A DNA stretch of 39,592 nt from Rothia nasimurium (lineage in GTDB: Bacteria > Actinomycetota > Actinomycetes > Actinomycetales > Micrococcaceae), in contig NZ_SPQC01000027.1 of NCBI RefSeq assembly GCF_004569295.1, positions 1 to 39,592 of the forward strand, read 5' to 3'. This document shows positions 27,458 through 36,551 of the stretch, in pieces. Under the pieces are notes generated by a model. It did no database searches. It was not told the DNA's origin and saw nothing but the letters and a program-made list of their open reading frames with translations. The translations under genes and the position numbers were made by a program. Each line of letters opens with the position of its first letter. Positions within the stretch are counted from its first letter, which is position 1.

Positions 27458-29431
27458 TTACTGAACCTTTCCAAAGATATCCAGGATTTCCTGGGCGGTA
27501 CAGGCTTCTTCCAGCTGGGTTACGGCTGCCTTGTTGGAGAAGGTCTTGGCGATCTTCTGCAGCAGTTCCAGGTGGGTGCCGCCTGCACCAGCGATACCGA
27601 TAACGAAGTTAACGGGCTTACCGTTCCATTCCACCGGTTCGCTCAGACGGACGAAGGACATAGCGGAGCTGTGGATGGCGTCCTTAGCTTCGTTGGTGCC
27701 GTGGGGAATAGCCAGGCCGTTGCCCATGTAGGTGGAGACTGATGCTTCGCGTTCGTGCATAGCAGCTACGTAGCTCTCATCGACCTTGCCGGTAGCAACC
27801 AGCAGGGCACCTGCCTGGTTGATGGCGTCGTCGCGGTCGGTGGCGCTGGCGTCGAGCACGATGGTCGATGCGGTCAGCACCTGTTCTTCGGTGGCCACAG
27901 CGGTTGCGGTTGTAGCGGGTGCTGCGGACGCCGGTGCTTCAGCAGTTGCCTGGTTGCCGGTCTGCTGCTGGCGGATCATCTCTACGATTTCGTCGTAGCG
28001 GGGTGAGTTCATGAAGTTGTCGACAGCAACGTGAACAGCGCTGGGGGTGGGAGCGGCGGCGCGGTCTGCCAGGTCCTGATGGGAGACCAGCAGGTCGTAT
28101 TCGTCCTTGAGGTTGTTGATTGCGGAGTTCACCACGGTGACGCGGTCGCCGAACCCGGCGTCCTTAATCTTGTTGCGCAGCACCGAAGCACCCATCGCAG
28201 AGGAACCCATACCGGCGTCGCAGGCAAAGACGATGGAGCGGATTTCACGGTTCTTATCGGCGGTAGCGAAGGCACCGGCGACAGAAGACTTCTTGCCCTT
28301 CATCTCCTGCATCTTGGCTGCTGCTGCTTCGAGGTCGTCCTCGCTGTTCTTGGAGAACTTGAGGATGGGAGCAGCCACCAGGAAGGAAACGGCGGTGGCA
28401 ACGAGTACACCCAGGTAAATCTTGAACAGGTCGCCGGGAGCCGCAACAGCGGTGATAGCGATGATGGAGCCGGGGGCGGACGCTGAAGTCAGGCCTACAT
28501 TGAGGGTCATGAAGGTGAAGGTACCGGCCATACCACCGGCGATGGTGGCAAGAATCATCTGGGGCTTCATGAGCACGTAGGGGAAGTAGATTTCGTGAAT
28601 ACCGCCGAAGAAGTGAATCAGGGCTGCACCGGGTGCAGTTGCCTTAGCTGAGCCACGGCCGAAGAAGCAGTAGGCCAGCAGGATACCCAGCCCGGGGCCG
28701 GGGTTAGCTTCAAGCAGGTAGAGAATGGACTTGCCCTGTTCCAGGGCCTGGGCGGTACCCAGCGGGGTGATAATGCCGTGGTTAATGGCGTTGTTGAGGA
28801 AGAGGACCTTAGCCGGTTCAATCAGCAGGGCGGTCAGCGGCAGCAGGCCGGTGGAAACCAGCCAGTCGACAGCTGCTTCAGCGCCCGCGGAGAAGGCTCG
28901 CATGACGGGAGTCAGCAGGAACATAGAGCCCATTGCTGCGATAACAGCAAAGATACCGGCAGAGAAGTTGTTAACCAGCATCTCGAAGCCGGGCTTAATT
29001 TTGCCGTCCCAGAGGCCGTCTAGCTTCTTCATGCACCAGGCGGCCAGGGGGCCCATAATCATAGCGCCCAGGAACATAGGTGAGCCGCCAGCTTCGCCGA
29101 TGAAAATTTCGGCACTGGTACCCATGATGACGCCCATGGTAGCGGTTGCACCAATCACGCCACCGCGGTGGTCGTAGATGAGCTTACCGCCGGTGTAGGC
29201 AATCAGGATCGGAAGTAGGTAGGTCACCATAGGGCCAACCATGGTTGCTACGTATTCGCTGAAACCTGCCAGGCTCGGAATGTACATGGGCACGAGGCCC
29301 TTAGGGATAAAGAGCGCGGTGATGATACCCCACGCGATAAGGGCACCGATATTCGGCATAATCATGCTCGAAAGGAAGGTGCCAAACTTCTGCACGCGTA
29401 CGCGCAGGCTGGGTGACTGTGTCTCTGCCAT
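27458..29431 (-). CDS. mtlA: PTS mannitol-specific EIICBA component
   Basis: This 657-residue membrane permease/kinase imports mannitol as mannitol-1-phosphate. The EIIC membrane domain (about 1-340) has the mannitol-family start FGTFLSSMIMPNIGALIAWGIITALFIPKGL and INHGIITPLGTAQALEQGKSILYLLEANPGPGLG and HFFGGIHEIYFPYVLMKP. EIIB (about 395-490) has the phospho-Cys site VFACDAGMGSSAMGASVLRNK. An Ala/Thr-rich linker leads to EIIA (about 515-657) with the phospho-His site GLAIPHGTNEAKDAI. The fused C-B-A order matches E. coli MtlA. The ATG at 29431 is preceded by AAGGA. No mtlR regulator is adjacent; HPr and EI must be encoded elsewhere. Confidence 0.97.
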   Translation of the reverse strand: MAETQSPSLRVRVQKFGTFLSSMIMPNIGALIAWGIITALFIPKGLVPMYIPSLAGFSEYVATMVGPMVTYLLPILIAYTGGKLIYDHRGGVIGATATMGVIMGTSAEIFIGEAGGSPMFLGAMIMGPLAAWCMKKLDGLWDGKIKPGFEMLVNNFSAGIFAVIAAMGSMFLLTPVMRAFSAGAEAAVDWLVSTGLLPLTALLIEPAKVLFLNNAINHGIITPLGTAQALEQGKSILYLLEANPGPGLGILLAYCFFGRGSAKATAPGAALIHFFGGIHEIYFPYVLMKPQMILATIAGGMAGTFTFMTLNVGLTSASAPGSIIAITAVAAPGDLFKIYLGVLVATAVSFLVAAPILKFSKNSEDDLEAAAAKMQEMKGKKSSVAGAFATADKNREIRSIVFACDAGMGSSAMGASVLRNKIKDAGFGDRVTVVNSAINNLKDEYDLLVSHQDLADRAAAPTPSAVHVAVDNFMNSPRYDEIVEMIRQQQTGNQATAEAPASAAPATTATAVATEEQVLTASTIVLDASATDRDDAINQAGALLVATGKVDESYVAAMHEREASVSTYMGNGLAIPHGTNEAKDAIHSSAMSFVRLSEPVEWNGKPVNFVIGIAGAGGTHLELLQKIAKTFSNKAAVTQLEEACTAQEILDIFGKVQ

Positions 29432-29494
29432 AGAGTCCTTCTTAGGAATGCGTTTTCACAAGGAGTGTGGTTCTACATAAAAAGCCCTCTTTTT

Positions 29495-29512
29495 CCCACC
29501 AGCGCTGGCGGG
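29495..29512. repeat. Near-palindrome in the mtlA upstream region
   Basis: CCCACCAGCGCTGGCGGG contains the perfect 10-bp palindrome CCAGCGCTGG, flanked by CCC/GGG with one mismatched pair. It lies 64-81 bases before the mtlA ATG and is a candidate operator. I found no clear promoter boxes in 29432-29616. Confidence 0.4.
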
Positions 29513-29616
29513 TCAGAGAGCTGAGTGTCTTTAGTCTACCTCTCTGCCAGGCTGCTACCTACAGGAAAAATTGACCAGTTTCTCACACCTGTTAGACAAG
29601 TTTAGGCTAGGGTAAC

Positions 29617-29662
29617 AAAAAGCCGGGCCCCGCTCCCCCGGTGAGGGAAAACAGGGCCCGGC
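29617..29662 (-). terminator. Rho-independent terminator of glmM
   Basis: GCCGGGCCC (29622-29630) pairs with GGGCCCGGC (29654-29662). On the minus strand the stem is followed by TTTTTG. It begins 24 bases after the glmM stop and isolates mtlA from glmM. Confidence 0.8.
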
Positions 29663-29685
29663 AGAGGCTAAGAGGGGGGGCTACC

Positions 29686-31041
29686 TTAGATAGCCAGTTC
29701 ACGAGCCACAATGTCGGCTAGAGCCTGGGCGGTTGCATCTGCAGCCTCCTGGGTTTCAGCTTCAACCATGACGCGCACCAGGGGTTCGGTACCCGAGGGG
29801 CGAAGCAGAACTCGACCGGTATCGCCCAGCTGGGCTTCGGCGTCCTTAATCGCTTCTTGCAGGGGTACGCAGCTGGCTACGCCAGCGCGGTCAACGCCCT
29901 TGACGTTAATCAGCTTCTGGGGGGTCGCCTGCATGCGGTTAGCCAGCTCAGAGAGGGGCAGGCCGGTACGGGCCATTTCAGCAGCCAGATGCAGGCCGGT
30001 GAGCACGCCGTCACCGGTGGTGGCATGGTCCGACATAATCACGTGGCCCGACTGCTCGCCACCCAGGTTAAAGCCGTTCTTATTCATGGATTCCAGCACG
30101 TAGCGGTCGCCCACAGCGGTGCGCTCTAGCTTGATGCCGTGTTCCTTGAGGAAGATTTCTAGGCCCAGTGAAGACATGACGGTGGCGACCAGGGTGTCGT
30201 CTTTGAGGGTTCCTGATTCCTTCATCGACAGCGCCAGAATCGACATAATCTGATCGCCATCTACCAGGTTGCCCTGCTCGTCGACAGCCATACAGCGGTC
30301 GGCGTCGCCGTCGTGGGCAATGCCCAGGTCAGCGCTGTGGCGGACGACCGCTTCCTGAAGCTTTTCGGGGTGGGTTGAGCCCACACCGTCATTGATGTTA
30401 ATGCCATCGGGTTCAGCACCAATCACAAACACCTTGGCCCCCAGGGTGCGGAAGGCATCGGGAGAAACTCCGGATGAGGCGCCGTTAGCACAGTCCAGTA
30501 CAACCTTGAGGCCGTTGAGGCGGCGGTGCTCTGGCATGGTTGAGACCAGATGTGTGACGTAGCGGTCTTCACCATCAGTAAGCGGACGGACGCGCCCCAC
30601 CTCACCGTGGGTGGGGTAACGGAAGTCCTTGGAGCGGTAGAGGGCCTCGATGGCGTCCTCAATCGCATCATCCAGCTTCTTACCCCCGCGAGCCAGGAAC
30701 TTAATTCCGTTGTCTTCAGCCGCGTTATGGGAAGCAGAAATCATGACGCCGAAGTCGGCTTCTGTGCTTGCCACCAGGTAGGCTGCGGCGGGGGTGGGCA
30801 CCATACCCGCGTCGAGCACGTCAACGCCTGATGCTGCGAAGCCTGCGGTCATTGCCGCGCCAATGAATTCACCCGAGATACGGGAGTCATGGGCGATAAC
30901 AGCCTTGGGGCGGACACCTTCTTTAACCGTATTGAACCCAAGGACGATGGATGCGGCCTGCGCAAGCTCCATAGCAAGAGCAGGAGTAATCACTTCGTTA
31001 GCGAGGCCGCGAACACCGTCGGTTCCGAATAATCTAGACAT
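29686..31041 (-). CDS. glmM: Phosphoglucosamine mutase
   Basis: GlmM converts glucosamine-6-phosphate (from GlmS) to glucosamine-1-phosphate on the way to UDP-GlcNAc. The 451 residues start [16 protein letters not shown], with the phosphoserine loop [17 protein letters not shown] (catalytic Ser104), the metal loop [16 protein letters not shown], the sugar-binding [12 protein letters not shown] and the phosphate-binding [15 protein letters not shown]. The start has no ribosome-binding site, but TAGAAT lies eight bases upstream, inside the short gap after ppk2. Confidence 0.98.
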   Translation of the reverse strand: MSRLFGTDGVRGLANEVITPALAMELAQAASIVLGFNTVKEGVRPKAVIAHDSRISGEFIGAAMTAGFAASGVDVLDAGMVPTPAAAYLVASTEADFGVMISASHNAAEDNGIKFLARGGKKLDDAIEDAIEALYRSKDFRYPTHGEVGRVRPLTDGEDRYVTHLVSTMPEHRRLNGLKVVLDCANGASSGVSPDAFRTLGAKVFVIGAEPDGININDGVGSTHPEKLQEAVVRHSADLGIAHDGDADRCMAVDEQGNLVDGDQIMSILALSMKESGTLKDDTLVATVMSSLGLEIFLKEHGIKLERTAVGDRYVLESMNKNGFNLGGEQSGHVIMSDHATTGDGVLTGLHLAAEMARTGLPLSELANRMQATPQKLINVKGVDRAGVASCVPLQEAIKDAEAQLGDTGRVLLRPSGTEPLVRVMVEAETQEAADATAQALADIVARELAI

Positions 31042-31049
31042 TACTGATT

Positions 31050-31055
31050 ATTCTA
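31050..31055 (-). promoter_or_regulatory. Candidate leaderless -10 box for glmM
   Basis: On the minus strand TAGAAT is followed by eight bases and the ATG at 31041, just after the ppk2 stop at 31067. No Shine-Dalgarno is seen. Confidence 0.4.
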
Positions 31056-31066
31056 CGCGCTCAGTT

Positions 31067-32152
31067 CTATTTTTCTTCGCGTAGGACGGGGAAACCTTCT
31101 GGGTTTTCGGGCACATCGTCATCGAGAACGTCCGATCCTTTGCCCACAATCAGCGGGTCGGTGGAACCGACCAGGGCGTGGTCCTTATCGGGGTAGTCGA
31201 ACTGGTTGAGCACGTGGCGCATGGCTTCGAGGCGGGCGCGCTTCTTGTCGTTAGACTTCACAACGGCCCAGGGGGCATCGCCGGTGTCGGTGTAGAAGAA
31301 CATGGCCTCTTTAGCTGCCGTGTAATCGTCCCACTTATCCAGGGAAGCAAGGTCGGTAGGCGATAGCTTCCACTGGCGCACAGGGTCAGTACGGCGGGAG
31401 TTGAAGCGGGCCAGCTGTTCTGCACGGGTAACGGAGAACCAGAACTTAATGAGTTTGACGCCGGAGTTAACCAGCATGCGCTCTAGCTCGGGGACCTCAC
31501 GCATGAATTCGTAGTACTGCTGGGAGGTGCAGTAGCCCATGACGCGCTCGACACCTGCTCGGTTGTACCAGGAACGGTCCATGAGCACGATTTCGCCGCC
31601 GGAGGGCAGGTGCTGAATGTAGCGCTGGAAATACCACTGGGTTTGCTCAACGTCGGTGGGCTTTTCCAGCGCAACGACGCGGGCACCGCGGGGGTTGAGG
31701 TGTTCCATAAAACGCTTGATGGCGCCGCCCTTACCCGCTGCATCCCGGCCCTCAAAAATAATCAAAACCTTCTGGCCGGTTTCTTTGACCCAGAGCTGGA
31801 GTTTGAGGAGCTCAATCTGCAGGGCTCGCTTTTCCTTCTCGTATTCCTTGCGGGAAAGTTTCTTGTCGTAGGGATAGCCGGCCTTCCATGCATCCGATTT
31901 CTCGCCGTCACCGCTGAGTTTCTTGGTCAGAGATGAAATTTCATCGAGCTCTGCGCTGTAGTCCTCTACGACCGATATGCGGCGGGTCTCCTTGGTGAGG
32001 GCCGCTTTCACAGCCTCCTTCTTGGGGTCGGTAACCTGCTGGGGGGCGTCCTGTTCCACAGCTTCGGTGCTGGGAGTTTCTAGCTCGGTAGTGGCGTCCT
32101 TGCCTGCGGCCTTGGTAGAGCGTGAGGTGCGAGTGGTGTTCGAAGATGCCAT
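31067..32152 (-). CDS. PPK2 family polyphosphate kinase
   Basis: PPK2 enzymes move phosphate between polyphosphate and nucleotides. The 361-residue protein has Walker A FEGRDAAGKGGAIKRFMEHL, the lid-side LNPRGARVVALEKPTDVEQTQWYFQRYIQHLP, Walker B IVLMDRSWYNRAGVERVMGY and the conserved WKLSPTDLASLDKWDDYTAAKEAMF and APWAVVKSNDKKRARLEAMRHVL. The first 90 or so residues are Ser/Thr/Glu-rich, low complexity and probably disordered. The frame extends 11 codons upstream, but the ATG at 32152 is chosen because GAAAGGG precedes it. Subclass (AMP- or ADP-directed) is not certain. It sits between the rpsI terminator and glmM. Confidence 0.93.
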   Translation of the reverse strand: MASSNTTRTSRSTKAAGKDATTELETPSTEAVEQDAPQQVTDPKKEAVKAALTKETRRISVVEDYSAELDEISSLTKKLSGDGEKSDAWKAGYPYDKKLSRKEYEKEKRALQIELLKLQLWVKETGQKVLIIFEGRDAAGKGGAIKRFMEHLNPRGARVVALEKPTDVEQTQWYFQRYIQHLPSGGEIVLMDRSWYNRAGVERVMGYCTSQQYYEFMREVPELERMLVNSGVKLIKFWFSVTRAEQLARFNSRRTDPVRQWKLSPTDLASLDKWDDYTAAKEAMFFYTDTGDAPWAVVKSNDKKRARLEAMRHVLNQFDYPDKDHALVGSTDPLIVGKGSDVLDDDVPENPEGFPVLREEK

Positions 32153-32252
32153 GGGCACCCTTTCTCTCGTGCGTATGTTCCACATCTATTCTAGATGCAA
32201 GACGTGAGACACCCCACTGTTACACGTCTTTTGACCCTAAGCGAAAATACGG

Positions 32253-32292
32253 CAAACGCCCCATTTCTCTGCGAAGAGAAATGGGGCGTTTG
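32253..32292 (-). terminator. Terminator of rpsI
   Basis: The arms 32253-32270 and 32275-32292 are perfectly complementary over 18 bp (CAAACGCCCCATTTCTCT) with a 4-base loop. It starts 37 bases after the rpsI stop; the minus strand continues CCGTATTTTC. Confidence 0.85.
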
Positions 32293-32328
32293 ACAATAAG
32301 CCTGAGCTGCAGGCCCAGTAATCGTAGC

Positions 32329-32817
32329 TTAGCGCTTTGAGAACTGTGAAGCCTTGCGTGCTTTCTTAAGACCAGCCTTCTTACGCTCGATAACACGAGC
32401 GTCGCGGGTCAGGAAGCCTGCCTTCTTCAGGGCGGGGCGGTTGTTCTCAGCGTCGATCTCGTTCAGGGCACGAGCAACGCCAAGACGCAGAGCGCCGGCC
32501 TGGCCGGAGGGGCCGCCACCTGAGATGCGTGCGAAGACGTCGTAGGCGCCTTCGAGTTCAAGCAGCTTGAAGGGGTCGTTGACTTCCTGCTGGTGCAGCT
32601 TGTTGGGGAAGTAGTTGTCGAGCTCGCGACCATTAACGGTCCACTTGCCGGTACCGGGTACCAAGCGGACGCGGGCAACGGCTTCCTTGCGACGACCAAC
32701 AGCCTGACCACCAACGGTCAGTGCGGGGCGGGCAGCCTTTTCAGCAACGGGTGCTGAGGACTCGGAAGTGTAGCTGGTGAGCTCTTCTTCGGTGGTGTAC
32801 TCTTCGTTCTGAGCCAC
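32329..32817 (-). CDS. rpsI: 30S ribosomal protein S9
   Basis: S9 contacts the P-site tRNA anticodon through its C-terminal tail. The 162-residue protein has the core [32 protein letters not shown], the signature [23 protein letters not shown] and the usual end [17 protein letters not shown]. The first 35 residues (acidic, Ser/Glu/Thr-rich) are an extension seen in many actinobacterial S9 proteins. It follows rplM by 35 bases, the usual pairing, and the pair ends at a strong hairpin. Confidence 0.98.
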   Translation of the reverse strand: MAQNEEYTTEEELTSYTSESSAPVAEKAARPALTVGGQAVGRRKEAVARVRLVPGTGKWTVNGRELDNYFPNKLHQQEVNDPFKLLELEGAYDVFARISGGGPSGQAGALRLGVARALNEIDAENNRPALKKAGFLTRDARVIERKKAGLKKARKASQFSKR

Positions 32818-32852
32818 GATGTCTCCTTTAATAGTTCTTTCGTAGGCCCGAA

Positions 32853-33296
32853 TTACTGGGCAACCTGGGTGAATTCGTAGGTCTTGGGCTGCTGAGCTGC
32901 GTGGGGGTGCTCGGAACCTGCGTAAACCTTGAGGTTCTTGAGCTGCTGGGCAGCCAGCTTGTTCTTGGGGAGCATGCCCTTAACAGCCTTTTCTACGGCG
33001 CGAACGGGGTTGGTTTCCAGCAGTTCGGCGTAGTTGACTGACTTCAGACCACCGGGGTAACCGGAGTGGCGGTAGGCACGCTTCTGCTCAAGCTTGGCAC
33101 CGGTCAGTGCAACCTTTTCAGCGTTGATGATGATGACGGAGTCACCCATGTCAACGTGGGGTGCGAAGGTGGGCTTGTGCTTGCCGCGCAGCAGGATTGC
33201 GGTCTGGCTTGCGAGACGGCCGAGAACAACATCAGAGGCATCGATGATGTGCCACTGGCGGTTGTTGTCGCCTGACTTCGGAGTGTAAGTGCGCAA
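32853..33296 (-). CDS. rplM: 50S ribosomal protein L13
   Basis: L13 is an early-assembly large-subunit protein. With the TTG start at 33296 the protein is 147 residues, begins [30 protein letters not shown] and matches the family N-terminus. AAAAGG lies seven bases before the TTG. The frame stays open 32 codons further upstream to an ATG at 33392, but that extension is unlike L13. Other conserved parts are [43 protein letters not shown] and [33 protein letters not shown]. It is co-transcribed with rpsI. Confidence 0.95.
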   Translation of the reverse strand: MRTYTPKSGDNNRQWHIIDASDVVLGRLASQTAILLRGKHKPTFAPHVDMGDSVIIINAEKVALTGAKLEQKRAYRHSGYPGGLKSVNYAELLETNPVRAVEKAVKGMLPKNKLAAQQLKNLKVYAGSEHPHAAQQPKTYEFTQVAQ

Positions 33297-33495
33297 AATT
33301 TCGCCTTTTCTCGTTTCTTGTAGCGCTAGTTGGGTATCGCGCTGGTTTACATAGGTGCGTTTTCGCAGGGTTTGAGTGAGGGCCAAACGCATCTGCGGTA
33401 CCGATTTCCTCAGACCTCTTGTTCCCCGTTATTGTCCTGCAACTAGACCGAAGAACAGGGTACGAAATGAGGGCGGTATACGCACAACGTATGAA

Positions 33496-33501
33496 ACTAT
33501 A
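33496..33501 (-). promoter_or_regulatory. Candidate -10 box for rplM
   Basis: TATAGT on the minus strand would give a leader of roughly 190 bases before the TTG of rplM. The -35 is not clear. The 290-base gap 33297-33586 holds this site and no gene that I can support. Confidence 0.35.
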
Positions 33502-33567
33502 CAGAGTTTAAGTCTCTTAATCCAGGGCTTAACCCTATAAAGACGGGGTTTTGACCGACCTCACGTT

Positions 33568-33589
33568 TAAATCACAGGTTTGTGATTTA
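33568..33589 (-). terminator. Hairpin overlapping the truA stop
   Basis: TAAATCACA (33568-33576) and TGTGATTTA (33581-33589) form a 9-bp stem with a 4-base loop. The truA TAA lies in the stem. There is no following T-run, so it may protect the mRNA end or act weakly. Confidence 0.35.
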
Positions 33590-34516
33590 GAGGGTTCGCA
33601 GGTTTCGGGCTTTCTCGCTTTGGGCTGCGTAGCCGGACGCCTCGGGGTAGGTGATAGTGGCTAGGGCCAGACCGCGCGGGGCAGCTAGACGCACCTGGGA
33701 GTCTCGTACGGGCTCTTCGATGCGGGAGATAAGCCAGGCTTCGTCCTTTTTCCCCTCCCCCACCGTCACCAGTGAGGCGATGAGGGTTCGCACCATATTG
33801 TGGCAGAAGGCGTCTGCCTTGATGTTTGCTTCAATGAGGCCGTCCCTCCGCCGCTCAAACCGAAGTTCGCGCAACTCGCGAATCGTGGTAGAGCCTTCGC
33901 GGGGCTTGCAGAAGGAAAGGAAGTCGTTGAGTCCCATCAGGTTCTGGGCAGCACGGTTCATTAAATCTATATCCAGTACGGGGTTGATTTGCCAGGCGAT
34001 CTGCCGGTTCAGAGGACTGCTGCCCTTCTCTTCTTGCCCGTCTTCAAGCAGGTAACGATAGGAGCGTTCCAGAGCCGAGAAGCGGGCATCGAAATCAGCC
34101 GGGGCTTCCTGGCAACTACTGACCGTGATCGCTCGCTGCATATAGCCCTGTAGACGGGATGGTATTCCCAGCTCTGCCTCAGCATCTGCCAGAGCTCTGC
34201 TGAGTGCTCCGCGCAATTTACGGCGCAGTGCGGACTCCGGTGCGTCCTGGCTACGCCCAGGTAGCTGCTCCCAGGCGTCCTTGGCAAGGTCAAAGTGCAC
34301 CACCTGGTGCAGGGCGTGGACGCCGGCGTCGGTCCGTCCGGCTACCGTAGTGTAGATGGGGCGGCGGAAGATAAGGGCCAGGGCTTCTTCGAGGACTCCC
34401 TGGACGGTGATAAGCCCCGGCTGCTTGGCCCAGCCTGCGAAGGGGCCACCGTCGTAGGCAAAATCAAGGCGCACGCGTACGCGGGGCTCGTATAGCTGCT
34501 CGGGGGTTTCGGTCAT
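33587..34516 (-). CDS. truA: tRNA pseudouridine(38-40) synthase TruA
   Basis: TruA converts U38-U40 of the tRNA anticodon arm to pseudouridine. The 309-residue protein has RLDFAYDGGPFAGWAKQPGLITVQGVLEEAL, the catalytic-Asp motif TVAGRTDAGVHALHQVVHFD, the Tyr-containing LERSYRYLL, FCKPREGSTTIRELRELRFE and the closing FCHNMVRTLIASLVTVGEGK. The ATG at 34516 has AAGGAGA three bases away. It lies between the rplQ terminator and rplM, a common location in actinobacteria. Confidence 0.96.
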   Translation of the reverse strand: MTETPEQLYEPRVRVRLDFAYDGGPFAGWAKQPGLITVQGVLEEALALIFRRPIYTTVAGRTDAGVHALHQVVHFDLAKDAWEQLPGRSQDAPESALRRKLRGALSRALADAEAELGIPSRLQGYMQRAITVSSCQEAPADFDARFSALERSYRYLLEDGQEEKGSSPLNRQIAWQINPVLDIDLMNRAAQNLMGLNDFLSFCKPREGSTTIRELRELRFERRRDGLIEANIKADAFCHNMVRTLIASLVTVGEGKKDEAWLISRIEEPVRDSQVRLAAPRGLALATITYPEASGYAAQSEKARNLRTL

Positions 34517-34569
34517 GGCTCTCCTTAGAAGGCGGGGTACAGGCTCACTCCACTTTACCCGCTACGAAC

Positions 34570-34609
34570 AAAGGCGGCTCTCCCCCGTGTGAGGGGAAGA
34601 GCCGCCTTT
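34570..34609 (-). terminator. Terminator of the alpha operon (after rplQ)
   Basis: AAAGGCGGCTCT (34570-34581) pairs with AGAGCCGCCTTT (34598-34609), with further CCCC/GGGG pairing inside. On the minus strand the stem ends in TTTG. It begins 22 bases after the rplQ stop. Confidence 0.8.
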
Positions 34610-34630
34610 TATCTACCGGTGACTAAAGAA

Positions 34631-35311
34631 TTAGTCTTCGGAGATGGTCTGTGCTGCTGCACCACCGGCAGGTGCGTAACCTGCTGCTTCAGCTGATTCC
34701 TTGGTGTCGAACCAGATTTCAGCCTGGGTGTTTGCGTACCAGCGTGAGCCGGGTACGTGGTACTTCATGGAGTCAGCGTTGCCCTTGATTTCGAAGCCCT
34801 CGGGAGCTTCGCCGTTCTCGGTTGCTGCGTGTGCGCCTGCGGGCAGGTCTGAGGACTCAGCTGCTGCGGGTGCTGCTACCTTGGTCTCTTCTGCTGCGGG
34901 TGCTGCGGTCTCTGCTACCTTGGTAGCTTCGGAAACAGCTGCTGCGGTTGCAACGGGCTCCATGACCAGTTCGATAACTGCCATGGGGGCGTTGTCGCCC
35001 TTGCGGTTACCGATCTTGGTGATGCGGGTGTAGCCACCGGGGCGCTCTGCCATTGCGGGGGCAATGACGGTGAAGAGCTCGTGGACTACGGTCTTGTTAC
35101 CGATGGAGCGCAGGACGCGGCGGCGTGCGTTGAGGTCGCCCTTCTTTGCGAAGGTGATCAGACGCTCGGCGACGGGGCGCAGACGCTTTGCCTTGGTAAC
35201 GGTGGTGGTGATGCGCTTGTGCTCGAAGAGCTGCTGAGACAGGTTGTTCAGCATGATGCGCTCGTGGGTCGGTGATCCGCCGAGGCGGGGACCCTTAGTG
35301 GGAGTAGGCAT
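34631..35311 (-). CDS. rplQ: 50S ribosomal protein L17 with a long C-terminal extension
   Basis: Residues 1-119 are a complete L17: [57 protein letters not shown] and [24 protein letters not shown] disordered Ala/Glu/Thr-rich linker (120-170) follows, then a compact domain (172-215) reading [20 protein letters not shown] and [22 protein letters not shown]. This resembles the small sunset-type domain found in surface and nuclease proteins, but without the Cys residues some versions use for metal. Such tails occur on L17 in related actinobacteria as I recall; the role is unknown. AGGAGA precedes the ATG. It is the last gene of the alpha operon. Confidence 0.95.
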   Translation of the reverse strand: MPTPTKGPRLGGSPTHERIMLNNLSQQLFEHKRITTTVTKAKRLRPVAERLITFAKKGDLNARRRVLRSIGNKTVVHELFTVIAPAMAERPGGYTRITKIGNRKGDNAPMAVIELVMEPVATAAAVSEATKVAETAAPAAEETKVAAPAAAESSDLPAGAHAATENGEAPEGFEIKGNADSMKYHVPGSRWYANTQAEIWFDTKESAEAAGYAPAGGAAAQTISED

Positions 35312-35409
35312 AATTTATTCTCCTGGTTTGCCGTTCCTTACTGCCTCACGGCAGGGGAACCAAAGATGTTTGACTGGTGTAACGCGTGGAAGCGTTGACT
35401 GCCGGTGTC

Positions 35410-36405
35410 TTAGTAGTCGCTGCCGTAGCTGTCGTCGTCCTGCAGGCGGGCTGAGAGGTCCATTCCGGCGGGTGAGTCCTTGAGGGACAGGCCGAGCTCG
35501 GTGAGCTTTGCCTTGACTTCGTCGATGGACTTGGCACCGAAGTTGCGGATGTCCATGAGGTCTGCTTCGCTGCGGGTCACGAGTTCACCCACGGTGTGGA
35601 TGCCTTCACGCTTGAGGCAGTTGTAGGAGCGGACGGTCATGTCCAGGTCTTCGATGGGCAGAGCCAGGTCTGCGGCCATTGACTCGTCAGCGGGTGACGG
35701 GCCAACCTCGATACCTTCAGCGGCGGTGTTGAGTTCGCGGGCGAGGCCGAAGAGCTCAACGAGGGTGTTGCCTGCTGATGCGACTGCGTCGCGGGGAGCA
35801 ATTGCTTCCTTGGTTTCGACGTCCAGGGTGAGGGAGTCGAAGTCGGTGCGCTGCTCAACACGGGTTGCGCTGACGCGGAAGGTGACCTTGAGGACGGGTG
35901 AGTAGATGGAGTCGACCGGGATACGGCCGATTTCTGCGTCACCTGACTTGTTCTGTGCTGCCGAGACGTAGCCGCGGCCGCGTTCGATGGTCAGTTCTGC
36001 GTTGAAGTTTGCGCGGTTGTTGAGGGTTGCGATGTGGAGGTCCGGGTTGTGGATCTCGACGCCTGCGGGCACCTCGATGTCGCCTGCGGTGAGTTCACCT
36101 TCGCCCTGCTTGCGCAGGTAGGCGATGACGGGTTCGTCGTTCTCTGATGAGATGGAGAGCTTCTTGATGTTCAAGATAATCTCGGTGACGTCCTCGGTCA
36201 CACCTTCTACAGTGCTGAATTCGTGTAGCACGCCGTCGATGCGGATGCTGGTTACAGCGGCACCGGGGATGGATGAGAGAAGGGTGCGGCGGAGGGAGTT
36301 ACCCAGGGTGTAGCCGAAGCCGGGTTCGAGGGGCTCGATGGTGAAGCGTGAACGGTTTTCCGATACGTGTTCTTCACGCAGGATGGGGCGCTGTGCAATG
36401 AGCAC
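35410..36405 (-). CDS. rpoA: DNA-directed RNA polymerase alpha subunit
   Basis: Alpha dimerises to seed RNA polymerase assembly and its C-terminal domain touches UP elements and activators. The 331 residues include the N-terminal domain ([44 protein letters not shown]) and, after a linker, alpha-CTD ([57 protein letters not shown]). The frame runs 13 codons further, but the GTG at 36405 with AAAGGA six bases upstream gives the standard start MLIAQRPIL. It lies between rpsK and rplQ. Confidence 0.98.
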   Translation of the reverse strand: MLIAQRPILREEHVSENRSRFTIEPLEPGFGYTLGNSLRRTLLSSIPGAAVTSIRIDGVLHEFSTVEGVTEDVTEIILNIKKLSISSENDEPVIAYLRKQGEGELTAGDIEVPAGVEIHNPDLHIATLNNRANFNAELTIERGRGYVSAAQNKSGDAEIGRIPVDSIYSPVLKVTFRVSATRVEQRTDFDSLTLDVETKEAIAPRDAVASAGNTLVELFGLARELNTAAEGIEVGPSPADESMAADLALPIEDLDMTVRSYNCLKREGIHTVGELVTRSEADLMDIRNFGAKSIDEVKAKLTELGLSLKDSPAGMDLSARLQDDDSYGSDY

Positions 36406-36551
36406 TATGTTTCCTTTCGGTGAGCATCCGCTATATGAGCTCACAGGTTGGGAAAAACGAGTGAGGAAGCAGACGAAGCAGTCTGTTCATTGACCTGCAG
36501 CCGGTGGGTTGCGGGTCGCCCGATGTTCGGGACGCGTCTAGCCGGTGGGGC

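Noticed and set aside
33297-33392. N-terminal extension of L13 from the ATG at 33392
   Set aside because: The 32 extra residues do not resemble L13, and a better-placed TTG with AAAAGG gives the standard 147-residue protein.
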